Origin: CAYOEZ01 sp964402955
Lineage (GTDB): Bacteria > Chloroflexota > DTOL01 > DAOUCN01
Direction: 5' to 3'
DNA length: 15,481 nucleotides
NCBI GenBank assembly: GCA_964402955.1
Contig: CAYOEZ010000107.1
Coordinates: forward strand, 1-15,481
The notes below the pieces were generated by a model, which saw only the letters and a list, made by a program, of their open reading frames with translations, was not told the origin of the DNA and did not search any database. Below, in pieces: positions 1 through 6,947 of this stretch. Positions within the stretch are counted from its first letter, which is position 1. Each line of letters begins with the position of its first letter. The translations under genes were made by a program, and so were the position numbers.

Positions 1-2
1 AC

Positions 3-200
3 ACGCTCGCATGGCAGCGCGGCGATGGCGCGGTCGATCGCCTGCTGGCCAGCGATCCGCCGTTCGAGCGTGACGACCGGATCCACCTGATGGAGCCCGC
101 GTACCGCCGCCTCGGAACGAGCCTCCTCCGCGCGATGATCCACGCGCTCCAGCCCGAGCGCCGGGCGCGCGTCGCTGCGCGGGAGGAGCCGTCGCGCTGA
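3..200 (+). CDS. C-terminal fragment of an unrecognised protein (5' end outside window)
   Basis: An open frame enters from the left edge and stops at TGA 198-200, giving about 65 residues that contain DPPFERDDRIHLMEPAYRRL and end in an Arg/Glu-rich tail. I do not recognise the family. Coding on this strand is supported by codon use: about 89% of third positions are G or C, much higher than the antisense frame gives. The first 180 bases are about 74% GC against roughly 65% in the neighbouring kinase gene, so this piece may have a different origin. It runs convergently into the FGGY kinase gene, whose homologous part ends almost exactly where this gene stops. Alternatives are a native neighbour after a deletion, or a chimeric assembly join. 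Confidence 0.5.
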   Translation, partial: TLAWQRGDGAVDRLLASDPPFERDDRIHLMEPAYRRLGTSLLRAMIHALQPERRARVAAREEPSR

Positions 201-1626
201 GCGGCCGTCGTGAGATGCTGCGCTCCATGCGCACCACAGATTCCACCGCCGCTGCAAGGTTCGGGAAGACGCCCACCGCAACGCCTGCCAGCAACGCCGC
301 GCCCAGGCACGCTGCCTCGGTAACCTGAGGCACACGCAGGGGGATATTGCAGATGTCTGCTTTTAGCTGCAGCCACAACGGGCTGCGCGCCCCTCCGCCA
401 ACAGCATGAAGCTCACGTATCGTCACGCCGCCTTGCTTGAGAACATCCAGGTTGATGCGCAACTCGAACGTGAGACCCTCCAGGAAAGCCTTGGCCAGCA
501 CGGCGCGTGTTGTCGAGAAGGTCAGTCCGAGGATAGCGCCCTTTGAGGCCGTGTCAAGCCACGGTGTGCCACTGCCGGCGAAATGGGGCAGAACGAGGAG
601 CGGCGTCGGCCCTTCCGGCGCATCGGCCAGGATCAGATCGTAGGCGTCCTGGCCGCCGGCTGCGGCAGACTCTTTCTCCCACACGCCCAGCGTGTCACGG
701 AACCAGCGCAACAGCAGGCCGCCGCTGTGATTGAGTGTCATGCTGAGATAAAGCCCCGGAACAACGTGACGATAGACGGAGATGTTGCCGCGCCGCAGCG
801 GCTCGGTCACGGACGGCGTGCTCATTGCCACTTCAACAACTTCCGCTGTGCCCGTGGAGACCATTGCCACGCCCGGCTGGATCACGCCGCTGCCGAGCGC
901 GGCGCAGGCTTGATCGTGCCCGCCGCTGACCAACAGGACATCGTCATCGAGGCCCAGGCCGCGGCGAAGCTCAGGACGCAGCGCGCCAACGACGCCGCCC
1001 GTAGCAGAAGCGAGTGGCGAAAGCCTGCTTGCATCGATGCCGCAGCGCTCCAAGATGTCGGTCGCCCAGCCTCCCCCGGTCAAGTCGTACATCTGGGTGC
1101 GCGAGGCCAGACAGTGGCTGATGGCCGGCTTGCCGCCCAGGCGCTGCAAGAAGAAGTCTTCATAGAGCAGAAAGCGCGCCGCAGCCGACCAGGTCTGTGG
1201 GTGACGCCGCTGTAGCCAGAGCAGCTTGGGCAGCGTATTGATCGTGTGCATGGGCATGCCGGTGCGCGTGAACAGGTTCTCAGCACCAAACTGCTCGGCC
1301 AGCCACTGGTTCTCGGCCACGGTGCGCGTGTCCATGCCCAGTATGAAGGGGGCCAGGGCGTGACCATCATGGTCGACCGGCGCAACGGCCTCGCCTTGCA
1401 CAGACAGCGCCAGCGCCACCGGCGCGTCGCCGCGCGCCTGCGCCACCGCCTCGCGCACACACTGCCAGGCCAGGCGCCAAACCAACTCGCCATCCTGCTC
1501 GGCCCAACCCGCTTGCGGCGTCGCAATGGCATACTCGCGCCCGCTGCGCCCCAGAATCTGCCCGGCGGCGCTGAAGACGATGCACTTGCAGCCGGTCGTA
1601 CCGATGTCCAGACCAATCAGAGACAC
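201..1626 (-). CDS. FGGY-family carbohydrate kinase (xylulokinase-like), C-terminus lost
   Basis: Predicted ATP-dependent sugar kinase of the FGGY family, cytoplasmic. The GTG start at 1626 has AGGAG six bases upstream and leads into LIGLDIGTTGCKCIVFSAAG, the N-terminal phosphate-binding motif. Later motifs include GMDTRT, the SGGHDQACAALGSG segment with the catalytic Asp, STGTAEVVEV, and the C-domain nucleotide-binding stretch AVGGGARSPLWLQLKADI followed by EAACLGAALLAGVAVG. Recognisable similarity ends near VVRMERSIS (about residue 470). The usual C-terminal helix is missing, and the frame stays open to the window edge through sequence that is antisense to the gene at 3-200. The substrate is not determined. 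As last gene of the sugar operon it probably phosphorylates a ketose or sugar acid made by the upstream enzymes. The frame has no internal stops. Confidence 0.85.
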
Positions 1627-1656
1627 GTCTGACTCCTGGCTTCACCCTCACTCCAA

Positions 1657-1726
1657 CCCTCTCCCAGGGAGGGAGAGGGAGCGCCATCCATCGCTGCGCA
1701 TCCCCCTCTCCCCATCGGGGAGAGGG
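1657..1726. repeat. Paired hairpins inside the operon (REP-like element)
   Basis: Two perfect hairpins sit in the 119-bp gap between the isomerase-like gene and the kinase. The first is CCCTCTCCC (1657-1665), a 5-nt loop and GGGAGAGGG (1671-1679). The second is CCCTCTCCCC (1704-1713), loop ATC and GGGGAGAGGG (1717-1726). The flanks also pair loosely (CACCCTCAC on the left, GGGGTGAGAG on the right). Elements of this CCCTCTCCC type are common interspersed repeats in several bacterial phyla. No T-tract follows, so it is not a standard terminator. It may protect or process the upstream mRNA and lower kinase expression. Confidence 0.75.
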
Positions 1727-1745
1727 CGGGGTGAGAGTCGATCAA

Positions 1746-3158
1746 CTATTCCGCGTTGTGGTGATACACATCCCAACCAAAGTACGTCTCAAAGGCCTCC
1801 GCCAGGATGGGCGCGACGTGCGAGCCGTTCATCGCCACATGGTGCTCGAAGCCGTTCTTGCAGATGTAGCGCATCAGCTTCTGCAAGTTGGGAATCTCGA
1901 CCACGGCCTTCGCTCCAAACGTCTGCAACGGGTCGTCGCTAAATGCGCCCTCGCCCACATACGTGTTGATGGCGCCGTTGACATCGTCAGTGCTGATGCG
2001 GGCGAACGTGACCGGGCCGGCAGGCGTGCGGCCGGCCACAGCGCCCCAGGTGTTCTCCTCACCCAGCGTTGTGCCCAAAATCTCGGCCGTGCGTATCCTG
2101 ATGTTGGGCAGGAAGCTCTTGGCCCAGTTGCCACAATGGAAGAAGACGCACTTGTTCAAGTCGTCGCCGTAGTTATTGTTCCAGTCGACCAGGGCGCTCG
2201 GCGCGCCGGACGCAAGCTGCAGCGCATACATGCTGGCAACGCCGGTGACGTCTACCTCGCAGGCGCTCGGCATCAGTTTCTCGCTCATCATGCTCATCAC
2301 CGTGCAAGCATTGACGCCATAGTTGGCCTGGATCGAGTTCCAGCACTGCAAGGCCGTGGCGTTGATATCGTTGGCTTCCATCCAGTCCAGCAGGACAACC
2401 GCCAGCCTGGCCATCTTGACCAGCGCCGGCGCCGGCACGCCATCTGTCCTGGCGTAAGCGCCGATTTCGCGCAGCTTGGCAGTTACCCTGGCGTCGCTAT
2501 CGGCGAGCTTATTCGCAGCGCCGAACACCTCGGACAGGTCAATCGTCGAGACGCTGATGCCACACGACTCCAGCAGTTTCTCGCTGAAGCGCACGGTCTT
2601 GAAGGCGTCGGGCCGCGCCCCGACTGCCCCCAGGCGCGCCCCACGTAAGCCCTTGACCACCTTGCACATCGCCACGAAGCGGCTCAGGTCGGAGCGGAAG
2701 CTGGCGGTCAGGGGATGAACGGTGTGTCGCTCGGTCAGTGAGTATGCGTAGCCGTACTGGCGCAGGTCGTTGCACACCGAAATCTTGCCACAGAAGGCGT
2801 CACGGCGGCGCTCGACCGACAACTGCGCCAAGTCGTCCGGGTAAGCCTGCACCAGAATCGGCGTATTGAGACCGGACAGCCGGATCGTGTCGGCGACGCC
2901 CTTTTCGTCGCCAAAATTGGGCAGCGTCACCAGGATGCCGTCGATGCGGTCACGGTGTTGCTTGAACAGATCGGCGCATTGCTTGGCGTGGCTCCATGTC
3001 TCCACCGAGCCGAACTTGGTATCGCTCTCGTCGAGGATGACCGGCTCAACGTCCATTTCCTTACAAAGCCCCAGAATATCCTGACGCGCCTCAGTAATCA
3101 GCCGGTCGGGGAAGAAATCCCGGTTGCCGACGATAATTGCCAGAGTAGCTTTCGCCAT
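1746..3158 (-). CDS. L-fucose/L-arabinose isomerase-family protein
   Basis: A 470-residue protein of the FucI/AraA-related isomerase family (COG2407 type), expected to be a cytoplasmic metal-dependent aldose-ketose isomerase. The ATG at 3158 has a strong GGAGGG site upstream. The N-terminal half is a Rossmann-like substrate-recognition region. The C-terminal half holds the likely metal ligands: Glu in ACEVDVTGVASMY (about residue 300), Asp in DWNNNYGDD (about 325), His in FFHCGNW (about 340), and a late His in FEHHVAMNGSH (about 440). The length fits the family. It lies 13 bp downstream of the SAF-domain oxidoreductase and upstream of the sugar kinase, as expected of an isomerase-kinase step. 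These divergent homologues often do not act on fucose or arabinose, so the substrate is open; sulfosugar or branched-sugar isomerases are alternatives. Confidence 0.88.
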   Translation of the reverse strand: MAKATLAIIVGNRDFFPDRLITEARQDILGLCKEMDVEPVILDESDTKFGSVETWSHAKQCADLFKQHRDRIDGILVTLPNFGDEKGVADTIRLSGLNTPILVQAYPDDLAQLSVERRRDAFCGKISVCNDLRQYGYAYSLTERHTVHPLTASFRSDLSRFVAMCKVVKGLRGARLGAVGARPDAFKTVRFSEKLLESCGISVSTIDLSEVFGAANKLADSDARVTAKLREIGAYARTDGVPAPALVKMARLAVVLLDWMEANDINATALQCWNSIQANYGVNACTVMSMMSEKLMPSACEVDVTGVASMYALQLASGAPSALVDWNNNYGDDLNKCVFFHCGNWAKSFLPNIRIRTAEILGTTLGEENTWGAVAGRTPAGPVTFARISTDDVNGAINTYVGEGAFSDDPLQTFGAKAVVEIPNLQKLMRYICKNGFEHHVAMNGSHVAPILAEAFETYFGWDVYHHNAE

Positions 3159-3171
3159 CGTATCCCTCCTC

Positions 3172-4518
3172 TTAGTCGTTTGACAACTGATCCACGGCCG
3201 CCAGCAAATCGTCTTCGCTCACGCGTCCTTCCATCCAGGTATCCTGCAAGCGGCGCATCTCGAGCACAGTCGACGGCTTGACGATAACATCGTCATAGCT
3301 GATGGGCTGGTCAATCGGCACAGCGCGCACGAGAGTCGAACCTTTGGCCAGGCCAATCGGCAGCAGCCCCTCTGCCTTGGCCGCCTCGTAGCCATCGATC
3401 AAGCCATAGTAGCTCACACCACCGATGGAATCGAGCATCTCCCCCGGCTTGAGGTCACGCTTGGCCACAGCAAACACCTCAGACGTCAGGTGATCGAGCG
3501 GCCACATGTTTGACCGCTGGCGCAGAACCATCAGCGCGCACGTCAGCGGCACCTCGATACTGCACAGATGGAAGGGGCGGAAGAGCGTGTAGTAAGGACC
3601 ATGCCCCATATCACGCAACACCAACGCCTCGCGCAGGCGGGGGTGCGACGTGGTGACGATCAGGAAGACGCCCGGCGCGACCTTGCCGACGCCGAAATCG
3701 ACAACGCCGGTCTTGTTCAGCACGCCGCCATCACGCTTGAGGGCGAAGGTCTTGTTCAGGTCATCGCGATTGGTCGTTGGGCCGTGCATGCCGCGCACAT
3801 CCGGAACAAGGCCCGTAGCATTAGACACCGCGGCCATTTCGACCATCGTCTTGCTGCCGTCAACAAACTCGATCAGCATATTCGGGCTTAGCCCGCGGCG
3901 CGCAGCCTCTTTGACCCAGGCCGCGTCTGTCGGAGCGGCGTGGCGATCAAGCGGGTTGTTCTTGCCCTTGCCCGCCGCGACCACTGTCAGGCCGAGCGCA
4001 GTCGCGAAGTCGTACAATTCCTTGCACGCCGCCGGTTCATCGCCCGCCGCCAGCGAATACAGCACATTCTTCTGGCGCGCATACCAGTGCAGGAGCGGCC
4101 CGACGGTGATGTCCGTCTCTACGTTCATCATCGCCAGATGCTGGCCGCGCCGCGCCGCGCGCAGAGCCGCCCGCGTGCCGATCTCAGGCACACCGGTCGC
4201 TTCCAACATCACATCGATGGTCGCCAAGTCTGTGATCACATGGTAGTCGTTGCTCACAACGCGCTTGCCAGCAGCCACCGCCGCGTCGGCTTGCGCCGCC
4301 GTCGCAGCCTCGACGATCTCACCCTCGACCAGCCCAATCTTGTAAGCGGCCTTTGCTCGATCCAGATCGATGTCACCGATGGCGACGACATCGATGCCCT
4401 GCATCATCTGACACTGCGCGACAACATCCGTTCCCATTTGCCCGGCGCCGATCATGCCAATCCGCACCGGCTTGCCGGTCGCAGCCCGCGCCGCCAGATC
4501 GTCGTTCAGTCCAATCAT
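3172..4518 (-). CDS. NAD(P)-dependent oxidoreductase with C-terminal SAF domain (COG4091-like)
   Basis: A 448-residue protein of the 'predicted homoserine dehydrogenase with C-terminal SAF domain' type. The N-terminal Rossmann motif is VRIGMIGAGQMGTDVVAQC (about residues 18-36). The middle domain contains the GTRAALRAARRGQHLAMMN and TDITVGPLLHWYARQKNVLY regions typical of the family. The C-terminal part (EVFAVAKRDLKPGEMLDSIG) is the SAF (antifreeze/flagellar FlgA-like) domain. Genuine homoserine dehydrogenase function is unlikely, because no threonine-pathway gene is nearby and such proteins commonly sit in sugar and sugar-acid operons. It starts at ATG 4518 with an AGAGG site and follows the alcohol dehydrogenase by 24 bp. 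I infer an oxidoreductase or isomerase acting on a sugar acid or polyol derivative; the substrate cannot be read from the sequence. Confidence 0.85.
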   Translation of the reverse strand: MIGLNDDLAARAATGKPVRIGMIGAGQMGTDVVAQCQMMQGIDVVAIGDIDLDRAKAAYKIGLVEGEIVEAATAAQADAAVAAGKRVVSNDYHVITDLATIDVMLEATGVPEIGTRAALRAARRGQHLAMMNVETDITVGPLLHWYARQKNVLYSLAAGDEPAACKELYDFATALGLTVVAAGKGKNNPLDRHAAPTDAAWVKEAARRGLSPNMLIEFVDGSKTMVEMAAVSNATGLVPDVRGMHGPTTNRDDLNKTFALKRDGGVLNKTGVVDFGVGKVAPGVFLIVTTSHPRLREALVLRDMGHGPYYTLFRPFHLCSIEVPLTCALMVLRQRSNMWPLDHLTSEVFAVAKRDLKPGEMLDSIGGVSYYGLIDGYEAAKAEGLLPIGLAKGSTLVRAVPIDQPISYDDVIVKPSTVLEMRRLQDTWMEGRVSEDDLLAAVDQLSND

Positions 4519-4542
4519 GCGCCTACCTCTTGATCTCCGTGA

Positions 4543-5583
4543 TTATGAGCACAACACCATCACTTTCAGAGCCTCGCCCGCGTCGGCAACCGCAAACGCC
4601 TTGTCGATAGATTGGAGCGGGAAGGTATGCGTGACAAGGTCTGCCTTGATGATGTTGCGCTGCAGCAGGTCCAACGCCGCTTCGTGGTGGCGGGGATGAT
4701 ACGAAAACGAGCCGATGACGCTAATCTCGCCATAGTGAATGCGATTGGAATCCAGCGTCGTCATGGGGCTGCCCTTGGGCAGGCCGCCAAACAGAATCAC
4801 TCGCCCGCCCTTGCGCACAGATTCGACTGCCTGCTGCTGCGTAGCCGTCACTGGGTTGGCGCAGATAGCGATGTCGGCGCCCCGGCCTCCCGTCGCCTCG
4901 CGCACCCGCGCCGCTACATCATCCAGCAGCGGATCAAGCACCAGGTCTGGCCCATAGCGACGGGCCAGGTCGCGGCGCGTCTTGCTGCGTTGCGACAGTA
5001 TTACGCGCGCGCCACGCGCCCTGGCGACCATAATGTGCAGGCAGCCGATTGGCCCCGCGCCAATCACCAACACGGTATCGCCCAGGGTTGTGCCGGCCTG
5101 CTCGTGGCATGCCAGAACCGATGAACACGGCTCGGCCAACGCCGCCTGGATAAACGACATGTCAGGCGGCATGTGATGCAGGATGCCGTTGCGCAGCACC
5201 TCGCCGTCCAATGCCATCAGTTCGGCGAAGCCACCCGGCAGACCGACGGTGTTACCCAGAAAACGCAGTTTGTCGCACAGGTTGAACTGCCCACGCGCAC
5301 AATAGTAGCAGCGGCCACAGTGCACGTCGGGAGCGACCGAGAGACGGTCGCCCACAGCGTAGCCCACGACCGTTTTGCCGACCTCCGTTACCTCAGCGCC
5401 GATTTCGTGGCCCAGAGCAACGCTCTCCACCCCGGTTGGCGGACCCTCCCGCCAACGGCGCAGGTCCGAGCCGCAGACGCCACAGGCCTTGACCTGTATA
5501 ACAATGCCGTCATCGGGCGCAAACGGCGCAGGCACGTCACGCATCTCAAACTGGCGCACTCCCACCAGAAACGCTGCCTTCAT
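4543..5583 (-). CDS. Zinc-dependent medium-chain alcohol/polyol dehydrogenase
   Basis: A 346-residue MDR-superfamily enzyme related to sorbitol and threonine dehydrogenases, predicted to oxidise a secondary alcohol of a polyol or sugar with NAD(P). Catalytic zinc ligands are Cys37 (CGVCGSD) and His59-Glu60 (GHEIG). The structural zinc site is intact with Cys89, Cys92, Cys95 and Cys103 (CGRCYYCARGQFNLC). The cofactor motif is GAGPIG, followed by ARGARVILSQRS; the absence of an acidic residue at the usual end of beta-2 makes the NAD versus NADP choice uncertain. Length and full metal sites indicate an active enzyme. It lies 18 bp after the SIS gene, with GAGGAG upstream of the ATG, in the same minus-strand operon. 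Confidence 0.92.
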   Translation of the reverse strand: MKAAFLVGVRQFEMRDVPAPFAPDDGIVIQVKACGVCGSDLRRWREGPPTGVESVALGHEIGAEVTEVGKTVVGYAVGDRLSVAPDVHCGRCYYCARGQFNLCDKLRFLGNTVGLPGGFAELMALDGEVLRNGILHHMPPDMSFIQAALAEPCSSVLACHEQAGTTLGDTVLVIGAGPIGCLHIMVARARGARVILSQRSKTRRDLARRYGPDLVLDPLLDDVAARVREATGGRGADIAICANPVTATQQQAVESVRKGGRVILFGGLPKGSPMTTLDSNRIHYGEISVIGSFSYHPRHHEAALDLLQRNIIKADLVTHTFPLQSIDKAFAVADAGEALKVMVLCS

Positions 5584-5601
5584 TGCTCGCTTCGTCTCCT
5601 C

Positions 5602-6210
5602 TTACGCCTTGTCGCCAGCCAGCTTCTTGCCCACCGCCCCACCTGGGTGCGTCTTGCCGAAGTCTGCGATGGTGTAACCGCGCAGCTCGAGCAGCAGAAC
5701 GCACAATACATCGCAGGCTGCCGCATTGACCAGCGAGCTGCCTGTGGCAATCATGCCATACTGATCGATGTCACCGACACTGACAACATGATAGACCACG
5801 TCCGCTTTCCTCGCCAGCGGCGCTTGCGGCGCCTCGGTATGAGCGACGATTTTCGCGCCGCGGGCGTGTGCCAGGTCAGCAAACTGGTTGACCTCGGCGC
5901 TCTGCCCACCCTTTGATATTATGTAAATGACATCTCTAGGCGTGATGGCGCCCGCTCCGCCGTGCAAGCTGTCGGAGGCTTCGATGTACAACGCCGGCGT
6001 GCCGCAGCACGACAAGAGATGTGCAAAGCGCCGCGCCGTGGCTGCCGATGTTCCCGCTCCGGTCACCAGAACGTGGCCCTTGCAGTTGTAGAGAATGTCG
6101 ACAACATCCTTGATTCCTTCATTCATCTGCCCGGCCAGAGCCTGCACAGCCAGCGCTTCGAGAAGCAGAACGTCTCGAGCTCGGGCAACCATGTCCGCTG
6201 ATTGCATCAT
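5602..6210 (-). CDS. SIS-domain sugar-phosphate isomerase (KdsD/GutQ or hexuloisomerase-like)
   Basis: A 202-residue single SIS-domain protein. The start is taken at ATG 6210 (next to a second ATG at 6207), because GGAGGAG lies 11 nt upstream; the frame is open back to 6369 but that extension has no SIS similarity. SIS features are GHVLVTGAGTSAATARRFAH (phosphosugar-binding loop), EASDSLHGGAGAITPRDVIY, IISKGGQSAEVNQF (the Ser/Gly phosphate loop), and GKTHPGGAVGKKL at the C-terminus, which is characteristic of arabinose-5-phosphate-isomerase-type SIS proteins. No CBS pair follows, unlike KdsD. It is first in the sugar operon and probably interconverts a ketose phosphate and an aldose phosphate or a hexulose phosphate. 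KdsD itself is less likely without a KDO/LPS context. Confidence 0.88.
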   Translation of the reverse strand: MMQSADMVARARDVLLLEALAVQALAGQMNEGIKDVVDILYNCKGHVLVTGAGTSAATARRFAHLLSCCGTPALYIEASDSLHGGAGAITPRDVIYIISKGGQSAEVNQFADLAHARGAKIVAHTEAPQAPLARKADVVYHVVSVGDIDQYGMIATGSSLVNAAACDVLCVLLLELRGYTIADFGKTHPGGAVGKKLAGDKA

Positions 6211-6507
6211 GATGTTTACTTCTCCTCCAACCATGGCATACACCCTCCACCTGACAGGCATTATCTGCAAAGTTGGTTCAGAAGCGTCTTTCTTGCCGGG
6301 GATACGCCTGGAAAAGGAGTGCGCGGTGCCATACTGATCCAGTCGTCTCCCCCGCTCGCATCGGGCCACGCAGTGAGCGCAGCAGATCGAACGTCAACCA
6401 GCGCGACAATTGTGTTCCCGGGCGCCTCGAATCTCGATCTTCATCGGCTTGCGTGAGTTCGCCTGCAACGCGGCATTCCTTACCCGTAGTAATGGCAAGG
6501 CAGCTAC
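6211..6507 (-). other. Long 5' leader of the sugar operon
   Basis: About 290 nt separate the predicted transcription start (near 6500) from the SIS start codon. No family I know covers it. The SIS frame is open upstream to 6369 but lacks similarity and a ribosome site, so I treat it as untranslated. I see no clear LacI-type operator, terminator hairpin or known riboswitch core; a leader regulator or a short leader peptide remains possible. Confidence 0.4.
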
Positions 6508-6536
6508 ATTATAGCATCCACAAGAGTAAGCTTCAA
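6508..6536 (-). promoter_or_regulatory. Sigma70-type promoter for the SIS-led sugar operon
   Basis: On the minus strand TTGAAG (6536-6531) is followed by a 17-nt spacer and TATAAT (6513-6508), a consensus -10 with optimal spacing. It points toward the SIS gene and is the best promoter between 6211 and 6948. The distance to the start codon leaves a leader near 290 nt. Confidence 0.65.
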
Positions 6537-6576
6537 CGCGTCAAATGCAGGAGTGTCAGTGTTCAGAATCAGCGTC

Positions 6577-6705
6577 ATGACCGATCAAGAACTCGCCGGC
6601 TTGATCATGTGGATGCCGGGCGGGATGATCTACCTGGTTGCGCTGAGCGCTTTCTTCAAGTGGATCAGCAGGAACGAGCAACCCTATGACGGCAGCCTTG
6701 TATAA
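6577..6705 (+). pseudogene. C-terminal remnant of a CtaG-type cytochrome c oxidase assembly protein
   Basis: A 42-codon frame (ATG 6577, TAA 6703) reads MTDQELAGLIMWMPGGMIYL followed by a hydrophobic stretch and a charged tail. The DQ-LAGLIMW-PGG motif is the hallmark of the last transmembrane segment of caa3_CtaG proteins (PF09678), which are normally several hundred residues long. Upstream in-frame codons (SNAGVSVFRISV) do not continue the family, and no ribosome site precedes the ATG, so this is most likely the surviving 3' end of a deleted gene. No cytochrome oxidase gene is nearby. It sits back to back with the sugar-operon promoter, marking an old breakpoint near 6540-6575. Confidence 0.6.
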
Positions 6706-6747
6706 CGCGCGTAACGGTTCACCGTTGTCTTGCACATAGACGCTAAC

Positions 6748-6828
6748 GACGTAGGGGCGCTGCTTGCTGCGTCAGACCCACGCCGTTGAGACAACACGTA
6801 TGGGCGCAGCAAGCAGCGCCCCTACGTC
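6748..6828. repeat. Inverted repeat with 24-bp perfect arms (MITE/REP-like)
   Basis: The arm at 6748-6771 (GACGTAGGGGCGCTGCTTGC plus TGCG) is the exact reverse complement of 6805-6828, with a 33-nt loop. It contains no ORF. Elements with GTAGGGGCG...CGCCCCTAC termini are widespread short interspersed repeats in GC-rich environmental bacteria. It lies in the gap between the CtaG remnant and the L,D-transpeptidase gene and could fold as a hairpin in RNA from either strand. Confidence 0.8.
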
Positions 6829-6865
6829 CACACCTCAACTGTGATCAGTTTCTGACGCACACCAT

Positions 6866-6915
6866 GACGCGCCGAGAGGAGCGTGGGGGAAACCCCACTC
6901 TCCTCTCGACGCGTC
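6866..6915. terminator. Long GAAA-loop hairpin downstream of the L,D-transpeptidase gene
   Basis: A nearly perfect 50-nt hairpin: GACGCG, a C/A mismatch, CGAGAGGAG, a C/T mismatch, GTGGGG, then a GAAA tetraloop and the complementary strand. It has 21 paired bases per side, begins 33 bp past the stop of the minus-strand L,D-transpeptidase gene, and is symmetric, so it could fold in transcripts from both strands. No T-run follows on either strand, so it may be a 3' stabiliser or a REP-like element rather than a standard intrinsic terminator. Confidence 0.45.
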
Positions 6916-6947
6916 GCCCACATCATCTAGTGAATCTGGACGCTGCC

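Noticed and set aside
583..1215. 210-codon plus-strand ORF
   Set aside because: It is antisense to the FGGY kinase, whose frame carries clear family motifs.
1731..2648. 305-codon plus-strand ORF
   Set aside because: It is antisense to the isomerase-family gene, has no recognisable motif, and arises from GC-rich codons read on the opposite strand.
3172..4518. True homoserine dehydrogenase
   Set aside because: The SAF domain and the sugar-operon context point to the COG4091-like group rather than amino-acid synthesis.
5173..5916. 247-codon plus-strand ORF
   Set aside because: It covers the ends of the alcohol dehydrogenase and SIS genes in antisense and resembles no family.
6211..6369. Longer SIS protein starting at 6369
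   Set aside because: The added 53 residues show no SIS similarity, and a strong SD site precedes the ATG pair at 6210/6207.
6273..6689. 138-codon plus-strand ORF over the operon leader
   Set aside because: It is Arg/Ser-rich with no similarity, overlaps the promoter and the CtaG frame, and has no ribosome site.
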